Of a stretch of 60,371 nucleotides of DNA, positions 35,384-44,421 are shown piece after piece. The stretch lies in assembly GCF_029215985.1 (NCBI RefSeq), contig NZ_JAEMVC010000009.1:1-60371 (forward strand). Direction: 5' to 3'. Position 1 is the stretch's first letter. Every line of letters starts with the position of its first letter. This DNA is from Sulfurimonas sp. SAG-AH-194-C21 (lineage in GTDB: Bacteria > Campylobacterota > Campylobacteria > Campylobacterales > Sulfurimonadaceae). The position numbers were made by a program, and so were the translations under genes. Under the pieces are notes generated by a model. It saw only the letters and a list, made by a program, of their open reading frames with translations, did not search any database and was not told where the DNA came from.

Positions 35384-36325
35384 TTGATTTTAGATTGTGC
35401 AATTATTGGTGGTGGACCAGCTGGTCTTACTGCTGGACTTTATACAACACGTGGTGGATTAGAAAATGTAGTTATGTTTGAAAAAGGTATGCCTGGTGGA
35501 CAAATCACAAACTCATCTGAGATAGAAAACTATCCAGGAGTAACAGGTGAGATAACAGGTATGGACTTAATGATACCCTGGCCTGCTCAGTGCCAAAAGT
35601 TTGGTCTAGTTCATGAGATGAAAAATGTAACTTGTGTAAGCAAGAGTGGAGATATATTTACTATCCATACAGAAGATGGAGAGACTACTGAAGCCCATAG
35701 TGTTATCATAGGAACAGGTTCATCTCCTCGTCGCGTTGGTTTTACTGGTGAAGATGAGCTTTTTGGTAAGGGTGTCAGCACATGTGCCACTTGTGATGGG
35801 TTTTTCTATAAAGGCAAAGAAGTTGTCGTTATCGGTGGTGGTGATACTGCTCTTGAAGAGGCTCTATACCTTGCAAAAATCTGCTCAAAAGTCTACATTG
35901 TACACCGTCGTGATACTTTTCGCTCAGCACCAAATACTATAAAACGTATTGAAAATACTGAAAATATAGAACTTGTTCTTGACTCTACTCCGGATGAAGT
36001 CTATGGAGATAATATGGGTGTTACCGGTATAAGAGTTATTCACAAAGACGGTGAGAGTCGTGATATCGAAGTCCCTGGTGTTTTTACTTTTGTTGGTAAT
36101 GATGTCAACAGTGAAACCCTCATGCAAGTAGACGGGAAATTTTTATGCGAGATGAATGAGCTAGGGCAGGTAAAAGTTGACCTTACTATGAGAACTTCAG
36201 TCCCTGGACTGTTTGCAACTGGCGATATGCGCCAAGATGCGCCCAAACAAGTAGTCTCTGCAGCAGGGGATGGTGCAGTTGCTGCTTTAAGTGCTATATC
36301 TTATGTGGATGAGCTCTTAAACTAA
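35384..36325 (+). CDS. trxB: Thioredoxin reductase
   Basis: TrxB passes electrons from NADPH via FAD to thioredoxin. The 313-residue flavoprotein has the FAD-binding GGGPAGLTAGLY at 9-20, the redox motif CATCDG with Cys134 and Cys137, the NAD(P) site VIGGGDTALEEALYLA near 147-162 with the HRR specificity segment (VHRRDTFR), and GLFATGDMRQ near 275. The start is TTG at 35384 after AAAGGT. It is the third gene of the trxA unit. Confidence 0.96.
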   Translation: MILDCAIIGGGPAGLTAGLYTTRGGLENVVMFEKGMPGGQITNSSEIENYPGVTGEITGMDLMIPWPAQCQKFGLVHEMKNVTCVSKSGDIFTIHTEDGETTEAHSVIIGTGSSPRRVGFTGEDELFGKGVSTCATCDGFFYKGKEVVVIGGGDTALEEALYLAKICSKVYIVHRRDTFRSAPNTIKRIENTENIELVLDSTPDEVYGDNMGVTGIRVIHKDGESRDIEVPGVFTFVGNDVNSETLMQVDGKFLCEMNELGQVKVDLTMRTSVPGLFATGDMRQDAPKQVVSAAGDGAVAALSAISYVDELLN

Positions 36326-36344
36326 CTCTATTTGTAACCCCTAT

Positions 36345-36389
36345 GTTTCCTTATTATTGTAGAATACACTACAAATAACAAAAGGAAAC
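36345..36389 (+). promoter_or_regulatory. Nested hairpin that would cover the rhodanese ribosome site
   Basis: GTTTCCTT at 36345-36352 pairs with AAGGAAAC at 36382-36389, the ribosome site of the rhodanese gene. Inside it, TTGTAG (36357-36362) pairs with CTACAA (36369-36374). Only a transcript reading through from trxB would contain both arms. A role in regulation is inferred. Confidence 0.4.
36360..36365 (+). promoter_or_regulatory. Possible -10 box (TAGAAT) of the rhodanese/polyferredoxin unit
   Basis: TTGTAGAATACAC has TAGAAT 27 bases before the ATG at 36393. It overlaps the inner hairpin, so only one of the two functions may be real. Confidence 0.4.
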
Positions 36390-36392
36390 ACT

Positions 36393-37265
36393 ATGAAAAC
36401 TTTTTTCATTATTCTTCTCGCTTCTCTTACTCTTTATGCACAAGATGCTTTTATAACTGCCATAAAACTTGATAAAATTTTAGATGACAAAAATCTGGTA
36501 TTAATTGATACGGCAGATATAAAAATATATAATAAAGGACATATCCCTCATTCAAATCAAGTAGACATATCCAAGTTTAGACATTGGGTCGATAATACAT
36601 ATCTACTAATAAATTCTCCACAAGAGATACAAAAAATTGCTCGTAGTCTTGGAATCAATCAGGATTCACATATTGTCCTTTATGGACATAACAAAGGGAA
36701 AGAGCTTTTAAAAACAAGTTATATTGCACTTGCATTGATAGTAAATGGTGCGAAGCATGTATCTATATTAAATGGTGGTTATGCTGATTGGGATTATGAG
36801 TTTGAAGATATGACTGAAAAATTCTCAACAACAAAAGATAAAGTAAAACTTGGAAATTTCACTGCAAACTTTAACCCTAATATTTTAGTAGACCTTGAGT
36901 ATGTCAAAGCTCATATTGGTAAAGTACCTATGATAGAAGCTCGTCCAAAAGCTTTTTATACAGGTGAGCGAAAGTCAAATGGTGTAAGAAGACTAGGACA
37001 TATAAGCGGTGCCTCTAGTAGTTTTTGGAGAGATAAGTTCAATGTAGATGATTCGCTAAAAAACAAAAAAAGTCTGAGAAAAATCTTTATAGGTTTAAAT
37101 AAACTTAATCCCGATAAAGAGCTCATAGCCTACTGCACAGGTGGACTTGAAGCATCTATGAACTGGTATATTTTAACGCAACACCTTGGCTATAAAGATG
37201 TTAAACTCTATGATGCTTCTATGAAAGAATGGGGAAACTTAGATTCTACTCCTATGCAAAAATAG
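36393..37265 (+). CDS. Exported two-domain rhodanese (sulfurtransferase)
   Basis: The 290-residue protein has a signal peptide (about 1-16, LTLYA/Q) and two rhodanese domains. The first (about 22-140) has the fold markers (GHIPHSNQVDIS, LNGGYADWDYE) but Gly-His in place of the catalytic cysteine loop. The second (about 160-285) has the active loop YCTGGLEAS with Cys248, the only cysteine in the protein. Such enzymes move sulfane sulfur between thiosulfate, polysulfide and acceptors. Export puts it in the periplasm, where sulfur oxidation or polysulfide respiration takes place. It lies 15 bases before a membrane iron-sulfur protein gene, suggesting a joint role (inference). Confidence 0.85.
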   Translation: MKTFFIILLASLTLYAQDAFITAIKLDKILDDKNLVLIDTADIKIYNKGHIPHSNQVDISKFRHWVDNTYLLINSPQEIQKIARSLGINQDSHIVLYGHNKGKELLKTSYIALALIVNGAKHVSILNGGYADWDYEFEDMTEKFSTTKDKVKLGNFTANFNPNILVDLEYVKAHIGKVPMIEARPKAFYTGERKSNGVRRLGHISGASSSFWRDKFNVDDSLKNKKSLRKIFIGLNKLNPDKELIAYCTGGLEASMNWYILTQHLGYKDVKLYDASMKEWGNLDSTPMQK

Positions 37266-37280
37266 CTATAACCTTAGAAT

Positions 37281-39704
37281 ATGCATACACTTTTTATAAA
37301 TATATTAAAAGTCATCACTTCTATTATATTTGCTTCCTTAGTTCCCATTCTTTTTTTGTATGACTTTGGAACTACCCTAGTTTGGACTATACTCATTCCT
37401 CTTCTTCCCATTGGACTTATTATCATTGGTTTTTCAAAATGGAGAGATATCTGTCCTCTCGCTCTAGTATCTAAAATATCACAAAGAATAAATCTCTTTA
37501 AAAAGAGAAAAGTACCTGTATGGTTTGAAAATAATTTTTGGTATTTTCAATATGGACTGCTCTTTATAGCATTAAGCCTGCGTTTGACAACTTTAAACTA
37601 TGACAACAAACTTTTAGCAATTTTTTTTATAGGAGTGATTCTAAGTGCTTTTTTTATCAACCTCTTTTTTACTGGAAAGAGTTGGTGTAATTTCTTCTGT
37701 CCACTAGGAGTAGTTGAAAAAATATATACTCTTTCAAATGCAAAAAACTACAATCATGATTCTAAATGTGGGACTTGTACGGCATGTAAAGTTCACTGTC
37801 CAGATATAGATCTTGAGACAAACTACTGGAAAGAGGGAGCAATACAACAGAAAAACTTTGTATTTTACTCATTTCCTGGAATGATCTTAGGATTTTATCT
37901 CTATTTTTATCTACTATCAGGTAGTTTTGAGTACTACTTTTTAGGAACATGGACACAAGATAATTTATCCTTACTTTATCCAGGATTTTTCTTTGCACCG
38001 TTCATTCCCCTGTTTATAGCAGCACCTTTGAGTTTAGCAATTTTTACGACTTTGAGTTTTTACATGTTTAAATCAATAGAACGCTACCTTTGGAAAAAGA
38101 GAACCTTTAAAGATATAAATTATGAAACACTTGTCCACCGAGTTAAAACAATCGCATCATTTATAGCATTTAATGTTTTTTATATTTTTGCTGGTGCACC
38201 TGCTTATATGCATTACCCTTTAGTATATGGAGTCTTTTACTTTTTTGTTGTGTCTCTGTCATCTATTATCCTTTATAAAGAAATATTTAGACAGGAGGCT
38301 TATTATATTCAAGAGCGTTTTGCACTAAAGTTTATAAATAATTGGGATTCTATTAAGGCTATACCCTCAAACCTCAAAGAGATTTACTATACTTACATCA
38401 ATGATAACAGGCCAAAGAAAGAGAGACTAAAAATGTATAAAGAGAGTATCACTGAGCTTATGCAAGAGGGTGTACTTAATGAATCAAGTATGAAAATTCT
38501 TTCTAAACTTAAAGAGCAAATTGGTATTACAGACCTTGAGCATAAAAGAGTCATTAAAGAAATCAAACAAAAAAATGCAGATTTATTTGATGAAACTATT
38601 GAAAAGTCAGCTGAAAAACTTTTTCAAGAAAATTCTTATAAAACACTTATTGAGAATGCCCTAAACGATCGTTTAGAAATAGATGAAACTCATCTAAAAT
38701 CCTTACAATTACAATTTAATATCTCTGACACTCTCCATCATAAAATAATGCTTACTTTAGTAAATGAGAATGATACAATTGAGACTGATATACTAAAACT
38801 ATTAGACTCTATTGAAACACTTATTATATTACAAAAGTCTATCTTTGAGGATGGTACACGTGAGATTCTTTTCTTAAAGTACTGTATCAAAAATGAGTTT
38901 TTATATACCTCTAAAGAGCTTTTTTCTATGCTTTTTACAATTTATAAAGACAACCATAAAGTATTAAAATCATTACTCAACATCTCAAAAGAAAAAGAAA
39001 ATGACGAAGACTTTATAATGGATGAGAATACCTTATCATTCTTAGATGCTACAATTGCCCAAAAAATGTTATTTATACATAAAGAATTTCGTTTTAGCTC
39101 CCTTAAATCAGATATAAACCTCAATACTAGTATGATAAAGAAATTACTACTCCATGATTCACTCCAAATTGTGACAGCAGCACTTTTAAATACAAAAGAC
39201 GATACGGATATGTACCTTACACAAAATGTTTTAAAAAGATTTGATACAGTACATGATATAGAAATCCGAACTCTTTTATATAGACTTATCTATCAAACAC
39301 AAGAGATTACAACCTATGAACGTATGATGTATCTTAACCATATATCTATCTTTAACAACCTCAAACTTGACGACCTATACTCACTAGGAAAAAGCACTAA
39401 GGTTCTAAGATATAAAGCAGGTGAATATATTATTAAACAAGGTGGTCTTGGAAACACACTTTACATACTTATTCGTGGTAGTGCAATAACTGAGATTGAT
39501 GGTATTAAGATAAAAACTTTAAGCCATAGAGATTATTTTGGAGAAGTAGAACTTTTAGGTGGAACCAAGCGCACAGCATCTGTTAAAGTTACACTCGACA
39601 CAGTTTTACTCGCAATTACAAAAAAAGAATTTAAACAATTCTTAGAGAGAAATCCACAAGTTAGCTCTAAAGTTATAAAAGGGATAATCAAAAAACTTAT
39701 TTAA
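37281..39704 (+). CDS. NapH/NosR-like membrane polyferredoxin fused to a C-terminal cyclic-nucleotide-binding domain
   Basis: The 807-residue protein has three parts. Residues about 1-335 form a polytopic membrane domain (about eight helices) with the iron-sulfur motifs of NapH/NosR/RdxA-type proteins: DICPL with Cys58, SWCNFFCPLG with Cys136 and Cys140, and one ferredoxin motif with Cys163, Cys166, Cys169 and Cys173. Residues about 380-680 are helical, with two similar halves (LSKLKEQIGITDLEHK and LQLQFNISDTLHHK). Residues about 683-807 form a cNMP-binding domain, with the phosphate-binding cassette FGEVELLGGTKRTASV near 753-768. No DNA-binding domain follows. Electron transfer across the membrane, gated by a nucleotide ligand, is a reasonable inference. 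It is cotranscribed with the exported rhodanese. Confidence 0.82.
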   Translation: MHTLFINILKVITSIIFASLVPILFLYDFGTTLVWTILIPLLPIGLIIIGFSKWRDICPLALVSKISQRINLFKKRKVPVWFENNFWYFQYGLLFIALSLRLTTLNYDNKLLAIFFIGVILSAFFINLFFTGKSWCNFFCPLGVVEKIYTLSNAKNYNHDSKCGTCTACKVHCPDIDLETNYWKEGAIQQKNFVFYSFPGMILGFYLYFYLLSGSFEYYFLGTWTQDNLSLLYPGFFFAPFIPLFIAAPLSLAIFTTLSFYMFKSIERYLWKKRTFKDINYETLVHRVKTIASFIAFNVFYIFAGAPAYMHYPLVYGVFYFFVVSLSSIILYKEIFRQEAYYIQERFALKFINNWDSIKAIPSNLKEIYYTYINDNRPKKERLKMYKESITELMQEGVLNESSMKILSKLKEQIGITDLEHKRVIKEIKQKNADLFDETIEKSAEKLFQENSYKTLIENALNDRLEIDETHLKSLQLQFNISDTLHHKIMLTLVNENDTIETDILKLLDSIETLIILQKSIFEDGTREILFLKYCIKNEFLYTSKELFSMLFTIYKDNHKVLKSLLNISKEKENDEDFIMDENTLSFLDATIAQKMLFIHKEFRFSSLKSDINLNTSMIKKLLLHDSLQIVTAALLNTKDDTDMYLTQNVLKRFDTVHDIEIRTLLYRLIYQTQEITTYERMMYLNHISIFNNLKLDDLYSLGKSTKVLRYKAGEYIIKQGGLGNTLYILIRGSAITEIDGIKIKTLSHRDYFGEVELLGGTKRTASVKVTLDTVLLAITKKEFKQFLERNPQVSSKVIKGIIKKLI

Positions 39705-39740
39705 TATGTTATCATTTGAAAAAAGATATAAAGGTCAGTT

Positions 39741-40508
39741 ATGATTAAAGTTGGAATATTTGGGGCAAACGGCCGTGTTGGAAAATTACTTATAGAGAAT
39801 CTTTTAGAGACTCCCAATATGAGTCTTAGTAGTGTTTATGTAAGAAATACTTTAGACTTCTCAGTTGATCCTTCTGTGCTTATCTCAACAGATTTAAAAA
39901 CATTTTTAAATGCCTGTGATCTTGTTATAGATTTTTCACTTCCTGATGCTTGTGAATCTCTTCTTGAAGCAGCTATGATTACACCAAAACCATTAGTTAT
40001 AGGGACAACAGGATTAAATACTCATCAACTTAACCTTCTCAAAGAAGCAAGTCTTAAAATGCCTATACTTTATGCAACAAACATGAGTCTTGGTATTGCT
40101 CTTTTAAACAAACTCGTACAACAAGCATCAAGTGCCCTAGAAGGCTTTGACATAGAAATAGTAGAACATCATCACAAACATAAAAAAGATGCTCCTAGTG
40201 GTACTGCACTGACTCTTGGTGAGCATGCTGCACGTGGTCGTGGACTTGAGTTAGACAAGGTAAGAGTAAGCGGTCGTGATGGTAATATTGGTGAGCGAAC
40301 AAAAGATGAGATAGCTGTTATGGCACTTCGTGGTGGTGACATCGTTGGTCGTCACACTGTTGGTTTTTACAATGATGGTGAATTTTTAGAACTTAACCAT
40401 ACAGCAACATCAAGAAGTACTTTTTCTAAAGGAGCTATTCGTGCTGGTGGTTGGTTAGCAGATAAGGATACAGGTCTTTATTCTATTAGTGACTGTTTAG
40501 AACTATAA
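39741..40508 (+). CDS. dapB: 4-hydroxy-tetrahydrodipicolinate reductase
   Basis: DapB makes tetrahydrodipicolinate in the diaminopimelate/lysine pathway. The 255-residue length is normal. The N-terminal nucleotide site is [12 protein letters not shown] at 5-16. The catalytic signature, [16 protein letters not shown], is at 141-156. GTTGLN near 88-93 and the C-terminal [12 protein letters not shown] segment also fit. It starts 36 bases after the polyferredoxin gene with AAAGG, and converges on pflA with a 9-base gap; no terminator is visible there. Confidence 0.97.
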   Translation: MIKVGIFGANGRVGKLLIENLLETPNMSLSSVYVRNTLDFSVDPSVLISTDLKTFLNACDLVIDFSLPDACESLLEAAMITPKPLVIGTTGLNTHQLNLLKEASLKMPILYATNMSLGIALLNKLVQQASSALEGFDIEIVEHHHKHKKDAPSGTALTLGEHAARGRGLELDKVRVSGRDGNIGERTKDEIAVMALRGGDIVGRHTVGFYNDGEFLELNHTATSRSTFSKGAIRAGGWLADKDTGLYSISDCLEL

Positions 40509-40517
40509 GAATTTTTC

Positions 40518-42872
40518 TTAAATACTTTTAGCAGTAGTTGCCAGTTTTGCCCATGCAGAATTTGGCTCTGCCTCAATCGCATTTGTAAAGGCCGTTTGTG
40601 CCTCTGCATCTCTCCAAAGTTTATTAAGCACTGTACCCTTTAAATACTGTTGACGAGATCTATCACTCTTACTTAAATCAACACTATCCAAAGATGCAAT
40701 TACTTCAATAGCTTTATTATAATCCTCTTTATTCATATATGCCTGATAGAGTGTAAACTCAACATAAGGGCTTTGAGCACTTGAGTCAGAACTCTTTTGA
40801 ATACTCATGACTTTTTTGCCATACTTTATGACGATAGTATCATCTTTTCGGGTAGTTCCTATACTCATAACTGATACATAGCGTTCTATATCTTTATAGT
40901 CTAAAGCATATAGTTCTTCAAGGTTCACCATAGTTTTAATCATTTCATCTTTTTTCTCTAAGCGATCATATGTATCAAAAAGATATCTATAGACTTCATT
41001 GTAAGCTGAATCTTTATCATCTTCGATTAATCTTACAAGATCTTTACTAGCATCAATAACATCACTATAATTTCCAGTTGAGAAATCAACTTTTACATAT
41101 CTAAAAAGCCACTTTTTTCTATGACTGAGGTTTTCACTTTTAAAGTTTTTAAGTGCAATATTTTTTGCTAGAACATAATCACCACCATGCATTGCACACT
41201 CATAAATACCATCATCCCATTCATTTGAAAGTGTTACATTATACTCGTTTGACATTACTAGTACCCTGTTACATTCTTTATCTTTTAAAGCACTTTTCAT
41301 AACACCTATTGCACCATTATGCACTATCTCTTGTGTATCCTTATACTTTTCATCATCAAGACTTAGCACTTCATCTTGCATTTCTAAAACACTTGAGAAC
41401 ATACCCTCACTAAGTAAAAGTTTTGCTTTTTCATAAATAGCACGATTGCCAATTGTATCATTAGGGTATGTGAGCATTAGCTTGTCGTACTCAGCAAGTC
41501 TATGTGTTGTATTAGCATCTAGTACTTCAAAAAAGAGCTCATCTTTTGCAATGTCAATTGGATTAATATAATCCCCATCAGGAAATGCTTTAATATATCT
41601 ATTTATCGCGATAAGTGCTTCTTGTTTATTATTTGTTTTTGCTAGCCAAAGTGCTTTTTGACTTAAAAGAACTTCATACTCATCATATGTGTAATCAATT
41701 GCATCTAGAAGTGCTCCTGCTATCTTTGATGCTGTTTCATAATATTCTTCATCTGCAAAATTGTTCATCATTATTTTAGACTCACGCTCTTTTTCTTTGA
41801 AATAAGCTGGTTTAGCATCTATGATTTTATTGATATACTTTTTTGAGTCTTTTAAGGAGGTATCTTGTTTTACTGTTGCTATTCTAAAAGCTGCTGATGC
41901 GGCTACATCTAAATCTTTTGTATGAAAAAGAGCCTTTTTATAAAACTTTAACGCAGGTGTCACACCTCCACCAACTATCAACATATCTGCTTTATAAATA
42001 TATCCCCACTCTGTGAATACACTATTTCTATGCTCACTAAAAAGCCTATCAAAAAAATAATCTGCATCCGTACTCATACCTATTTGTGCATATCCTTCTG
42101 CTGTATATGCTAAAACTTCAGGAATATTTTCATTTGATGAGTACTCTCTTAAATAAACTTTAGCATTACTAATAACATTGTCATAATCTTTTAATTTTTG
42201 AAATAACTTTATTTTGTAGTAAATAAGTTCAGCTTTGAAAAGGGTATTTGGATACTCTTGTAGTATATCATCGACTACATTCATACAAAGTTCGTATTTT
42301 TTTTCTTTGTAGTAGCGTTTAACTTTAAGATAATCTTTAACATCCCCTACTTTTTGTATATAAACCGGATTACCCTTTATATCTAAACTTCCAACATATG
42401 GTAGTTTGTCTTGATCCATGAAAAATGGTAAATTAAGACTCATATCTGGTCTCTTAGTTTTATGCAATAATGGAAATTTGTCTTTGTACCCTATGATACT
42501 CCATCTATTACTCATACTTACATCAGCTTGATATACACTATTTTCAGTACTAAGGTCAAATACATCCGCAATGAGCTTTATCTTATATATAGGCTTTATA
42601 CTTATAAAGAAGGTACCTTTTTTTATAAAAGTATGCACGCTAAAAAATTCATTTTGTAAGATCTTAATATCGCTTAATGGTTTTTTTGAAAATGCACAGA
42701 TAACTTCCGTTGTTACAGTAAAATCATCTTTTATTTTTTGGCAGATAAATTTTTTTGTATCGGTTATCTTGAGAATGGAGTATGGAGTGAAGTCATCTTT
42801 TGCACTATCCATAGAGATATCAAGTGCAAAAGAGGGAATACATAAAAGAGCTAAGAGTATAGTTTTAAACAA
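40518..42872 (-). CDS. pflA: Flagellar motor scaffold protein PflA
   Basis: The 784-residue exported protein (signal peptide 1-16, PSFA/L) has a beta-rich N-terminal part (about 20-150) and then a long array of tetratricopeptide-like helical repeats to the C-terminus. Length, domain order and position right after nuoN match PflA (C. jejuni Cj1565c), a periplasmic component of the large Campylobacterota flagellar motor, needed for rotation and stator placement. The start is TTG at 42872 with AAGGAG eight bases upstream. It is 31 bases after nuoN, so it may be transcribed with the complex I operon. Sequence conservation is low, so the call leans partly on synteny. Confidence 0.85.
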   Translation of the reverse strand: MFKTILLALLCIPSFALDISMDSAKDDFTPYSILKITDTKKFICQKIKDDFTVTTEVICAFSKKPLSDIKILQNEFFSVHTFIKKGTFFISIKPIYKIKLIADVFDLSTENSVYQADVSMSNRWSIIGYKDKFPLLHKTKRPDMSLNLPFFMDQDKLPYVGSLDIKGNPVYIQKVGDVKDYLKVKRYYKEKKYELCMNVVDDILQEYPNTLFKAELIYYKIKLFQKLKDYDNVISNAKVYLREYSSNENIPEVLAYTAEGYAQIGMSTDADYFFDRLFSEHRNSVFTEWGYIYKADMLIVGGGVTPALKFYKKALFHTKDLDVAASAAFRIATVKQDTSLKDSKKYINKIIDAKPAYFKEKERESKIMMNNFADEEYYETASKIAGALLDAIDYTYDEYEVLLSQKALWLAKTNNKQEALIAINRYIKAFPDGDYINPIDIAKDELFFEVLDANTTHRLAEYDKLMLTYPNDTIGNRAIYEKAKLLLSEGMFSSVLEMQDEVLSLDDEKYKDTQEIVHNGAIGVMKSALKDKECNRVLVMSNEYNVTLSNEWDDGIYECAMHGGDYVLAKNIALKNFKSENLSHRKKWLFRYVKVDFSTGNYSDVIDASKDLVRLIEDDKDSAYNEVYRYLFDTYDRLEKKDEMIKTMVNLEELYALDYKDIERYVSVMSIGTTRKDDTIVIKYGKKVMSIQKSSDSSAQSPYVEFTLYQAYMNKEDYNKAIEVIASLDSVDLSKSDRSRQQYLKGTVLNKLWRDAEAQTAFTNAIEAEPNSAWAKLATTAKSI

Positions 42873-42903
42873 ATGCTCCGCTCCTTGAGTGAAAATTTAT
42901 GGT

Positions 42904-44421
42904 TTAATAACCACTGTTATATACAAACGCAGTCACAAATTCAAGTAATGAATCTAATGTTACAAAAGCAAATACAGTTCCTATAATAGCAAAACCAATA
43001 ATAGTTTTTAATGCAGTTGTTGCATTAGCTACATAGAGTTGACCATTGTTGTCAATATTTGACTCAATAGGATCTTTCATAAACATATATACGATAAGTT
43101 TTATGTAGTAATAACCAGCAATTGCAGAGTTAAGTGCCATAATTAAAGCAAGTACTGTAAATCCACCTGTAACTGCAGAAGAAATCATATAAATCTTACC
43201 CCAAAAGAGAGCAAATGGAGGAAGACCTGCTAGACTTAACATAAACAGACCCATAACAATAGCTGCCATTGGAGATGTTTTTATCATACCTGAGAACTTC
43301 TCAAAACTATGATCACTCTTTTGATAACCAGGAAGTTCTTTTTGACGACTTATCCATAACATAGAAAATGCACCAAGGTTAGTAAAACTAAACAGAATCC
43401 AGTAAAGGAAAAGTGCAGAATTTGACTGCGTTGTTCCTATAAGAATAGCTGCCATTACAAATCCAGCATGAGATATTGAAGAGTATGCAAGCATACGTTT
43501 CACATCACTTTGTACTAGTGCCCACATATTTGCAGCAGTCATAGTAATTACAACCATTGCATATAGTACAACTTCTAACCAAACAATATGTGCATGAATT
43601 AAAAATTCAAAAAGTCTCATAGCTACAACAAACGCAGCTATTTTTGGAACGATTGACATATAACCAGCCATCGCTGCAGAACTTCCTTCGTAAACATCAG
43701 GTGTCCAAGTATGAAAAGGAACCACTGAGAGTTTAAATCCAAAAGAACCTAACATCATAACAACACCAACAAGTACAAAACCTATATCAGCATAATTATT
43801 AGCTTCAAGTACAGCAGAAATTTGATTTATCTCAACTGAACCTGTAAGTGCATAAAACACCATTGAACCAAAAGAGTAAAAACCAGCAGCAAGAGCACCC
43901 ATAGTAAAGTACTTAACAGCCGCTTCAAATGACTTGTCACGGTTATGCATAGCGATGAGAGTATAAAGAGCTAAAGAAGCTGTCTCTAAACCAACAAAGA
44001 TAAGGATTAAGTTATCTGTTGCAACCATAAACTGGAATCCTGCAATCATAAAAAGAAAAAGTGCAAAAAATTCAGGATATGAGAACTCATGGAAACGCTT
44101 GTTAGTCAGTGCTAAAGGGATGAAAAGCATAGATGTAACAACAATGATAAACTGAGAGATAATCGCTAAACCATCAATAAGCATAACATCAAATACACCA
44201 AGCATAATACCGTCTTTACTAAACGCACCTGCAGACTCTAAAAGAGCACCAAAATCAAGTGCAAGGAAAAGGATAGAAAGTACAACATAAAGAGTCTTAT
44301 CAAGACCACCTTTGATGATATCTATTACTAAAATAAGTAAAGCACCAATAACTGGAATCAGCATTGGAGCGAGTGTTATAAGGTTTAGTGATTCTAAAGA
44401 AACATTTACTGGGCTTAACAT
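42904..44421 (-). CDS. nuoN: NADH-quinone oxidoreductase subunit N
   Basis: The 505-residue polytopic protein is the NuoN antiporter-like proton-pumping subunit of complex I. The conserved core includes GLETASLALYTLIA near 144-157, GSFGFKLSVVPFHTWTPDVYEGS in parts near 225-247 with the key Lys, and SDVKRMLAYSSISHAG near 305-320. About 14 hydrophobic helices are visible. The start overlaps the nuoM stop by one base. It is the last nuo gene, followed by pflA. Confidence 0.97.
   Translation of the reverse strand: MLSPVNVSLESLNLITLAPMLIPVIGALLILVIDIIKGGLDKTLYVVLSILFLALDFGALLESAGAFSKDGIMLGVFDVMLIDGLAIISQFIIVVTSMLFIPLALTNKRFHEFSYPEFFALFLFMIAGFQFMVATDNLILIFVGLETASLALYTLIAMHNRDKSFEAAVKYFTMGALAAGFYSFGSMVFYALTGSVEINQISAVLEANNYADIGFVLVGVVMMLGSFGFKLSVVPFHTWTPDVYEGSSAAMAGYMSIVPKIAAFVVAMRLFEFLIHAHIVWLEVVLYAMVVITMTAANMWALVQSDVKRMLAYSSISHAGFVMAAILIGTTQSNSALFLYWILFSFTNLGAFSMLWISRQKELPGYQKSDHSFEKFSGMIKTSPMAAIVMGLFMLSLAGLPPFALFWGKIYMISSAVTGGFTVLALIMALNSAIAGYYYIKLIVYMFMKDPIESNIDNNGQLYVANATTALKTIIGFAIIGTVFAFVTLDSLLEFVTAFVYNSGY

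Noticed and set aside
40509..40517. A terminator between convergent dapB and pflA
   Set aside because: The gap is nine bases with no inverted repeat that I can see.
42571..42888. Plus-strand frame over the start of pflA
   Set aside because: It is antisense to the signal peptide and N-terminal domain of pflA and has no recognisable features.
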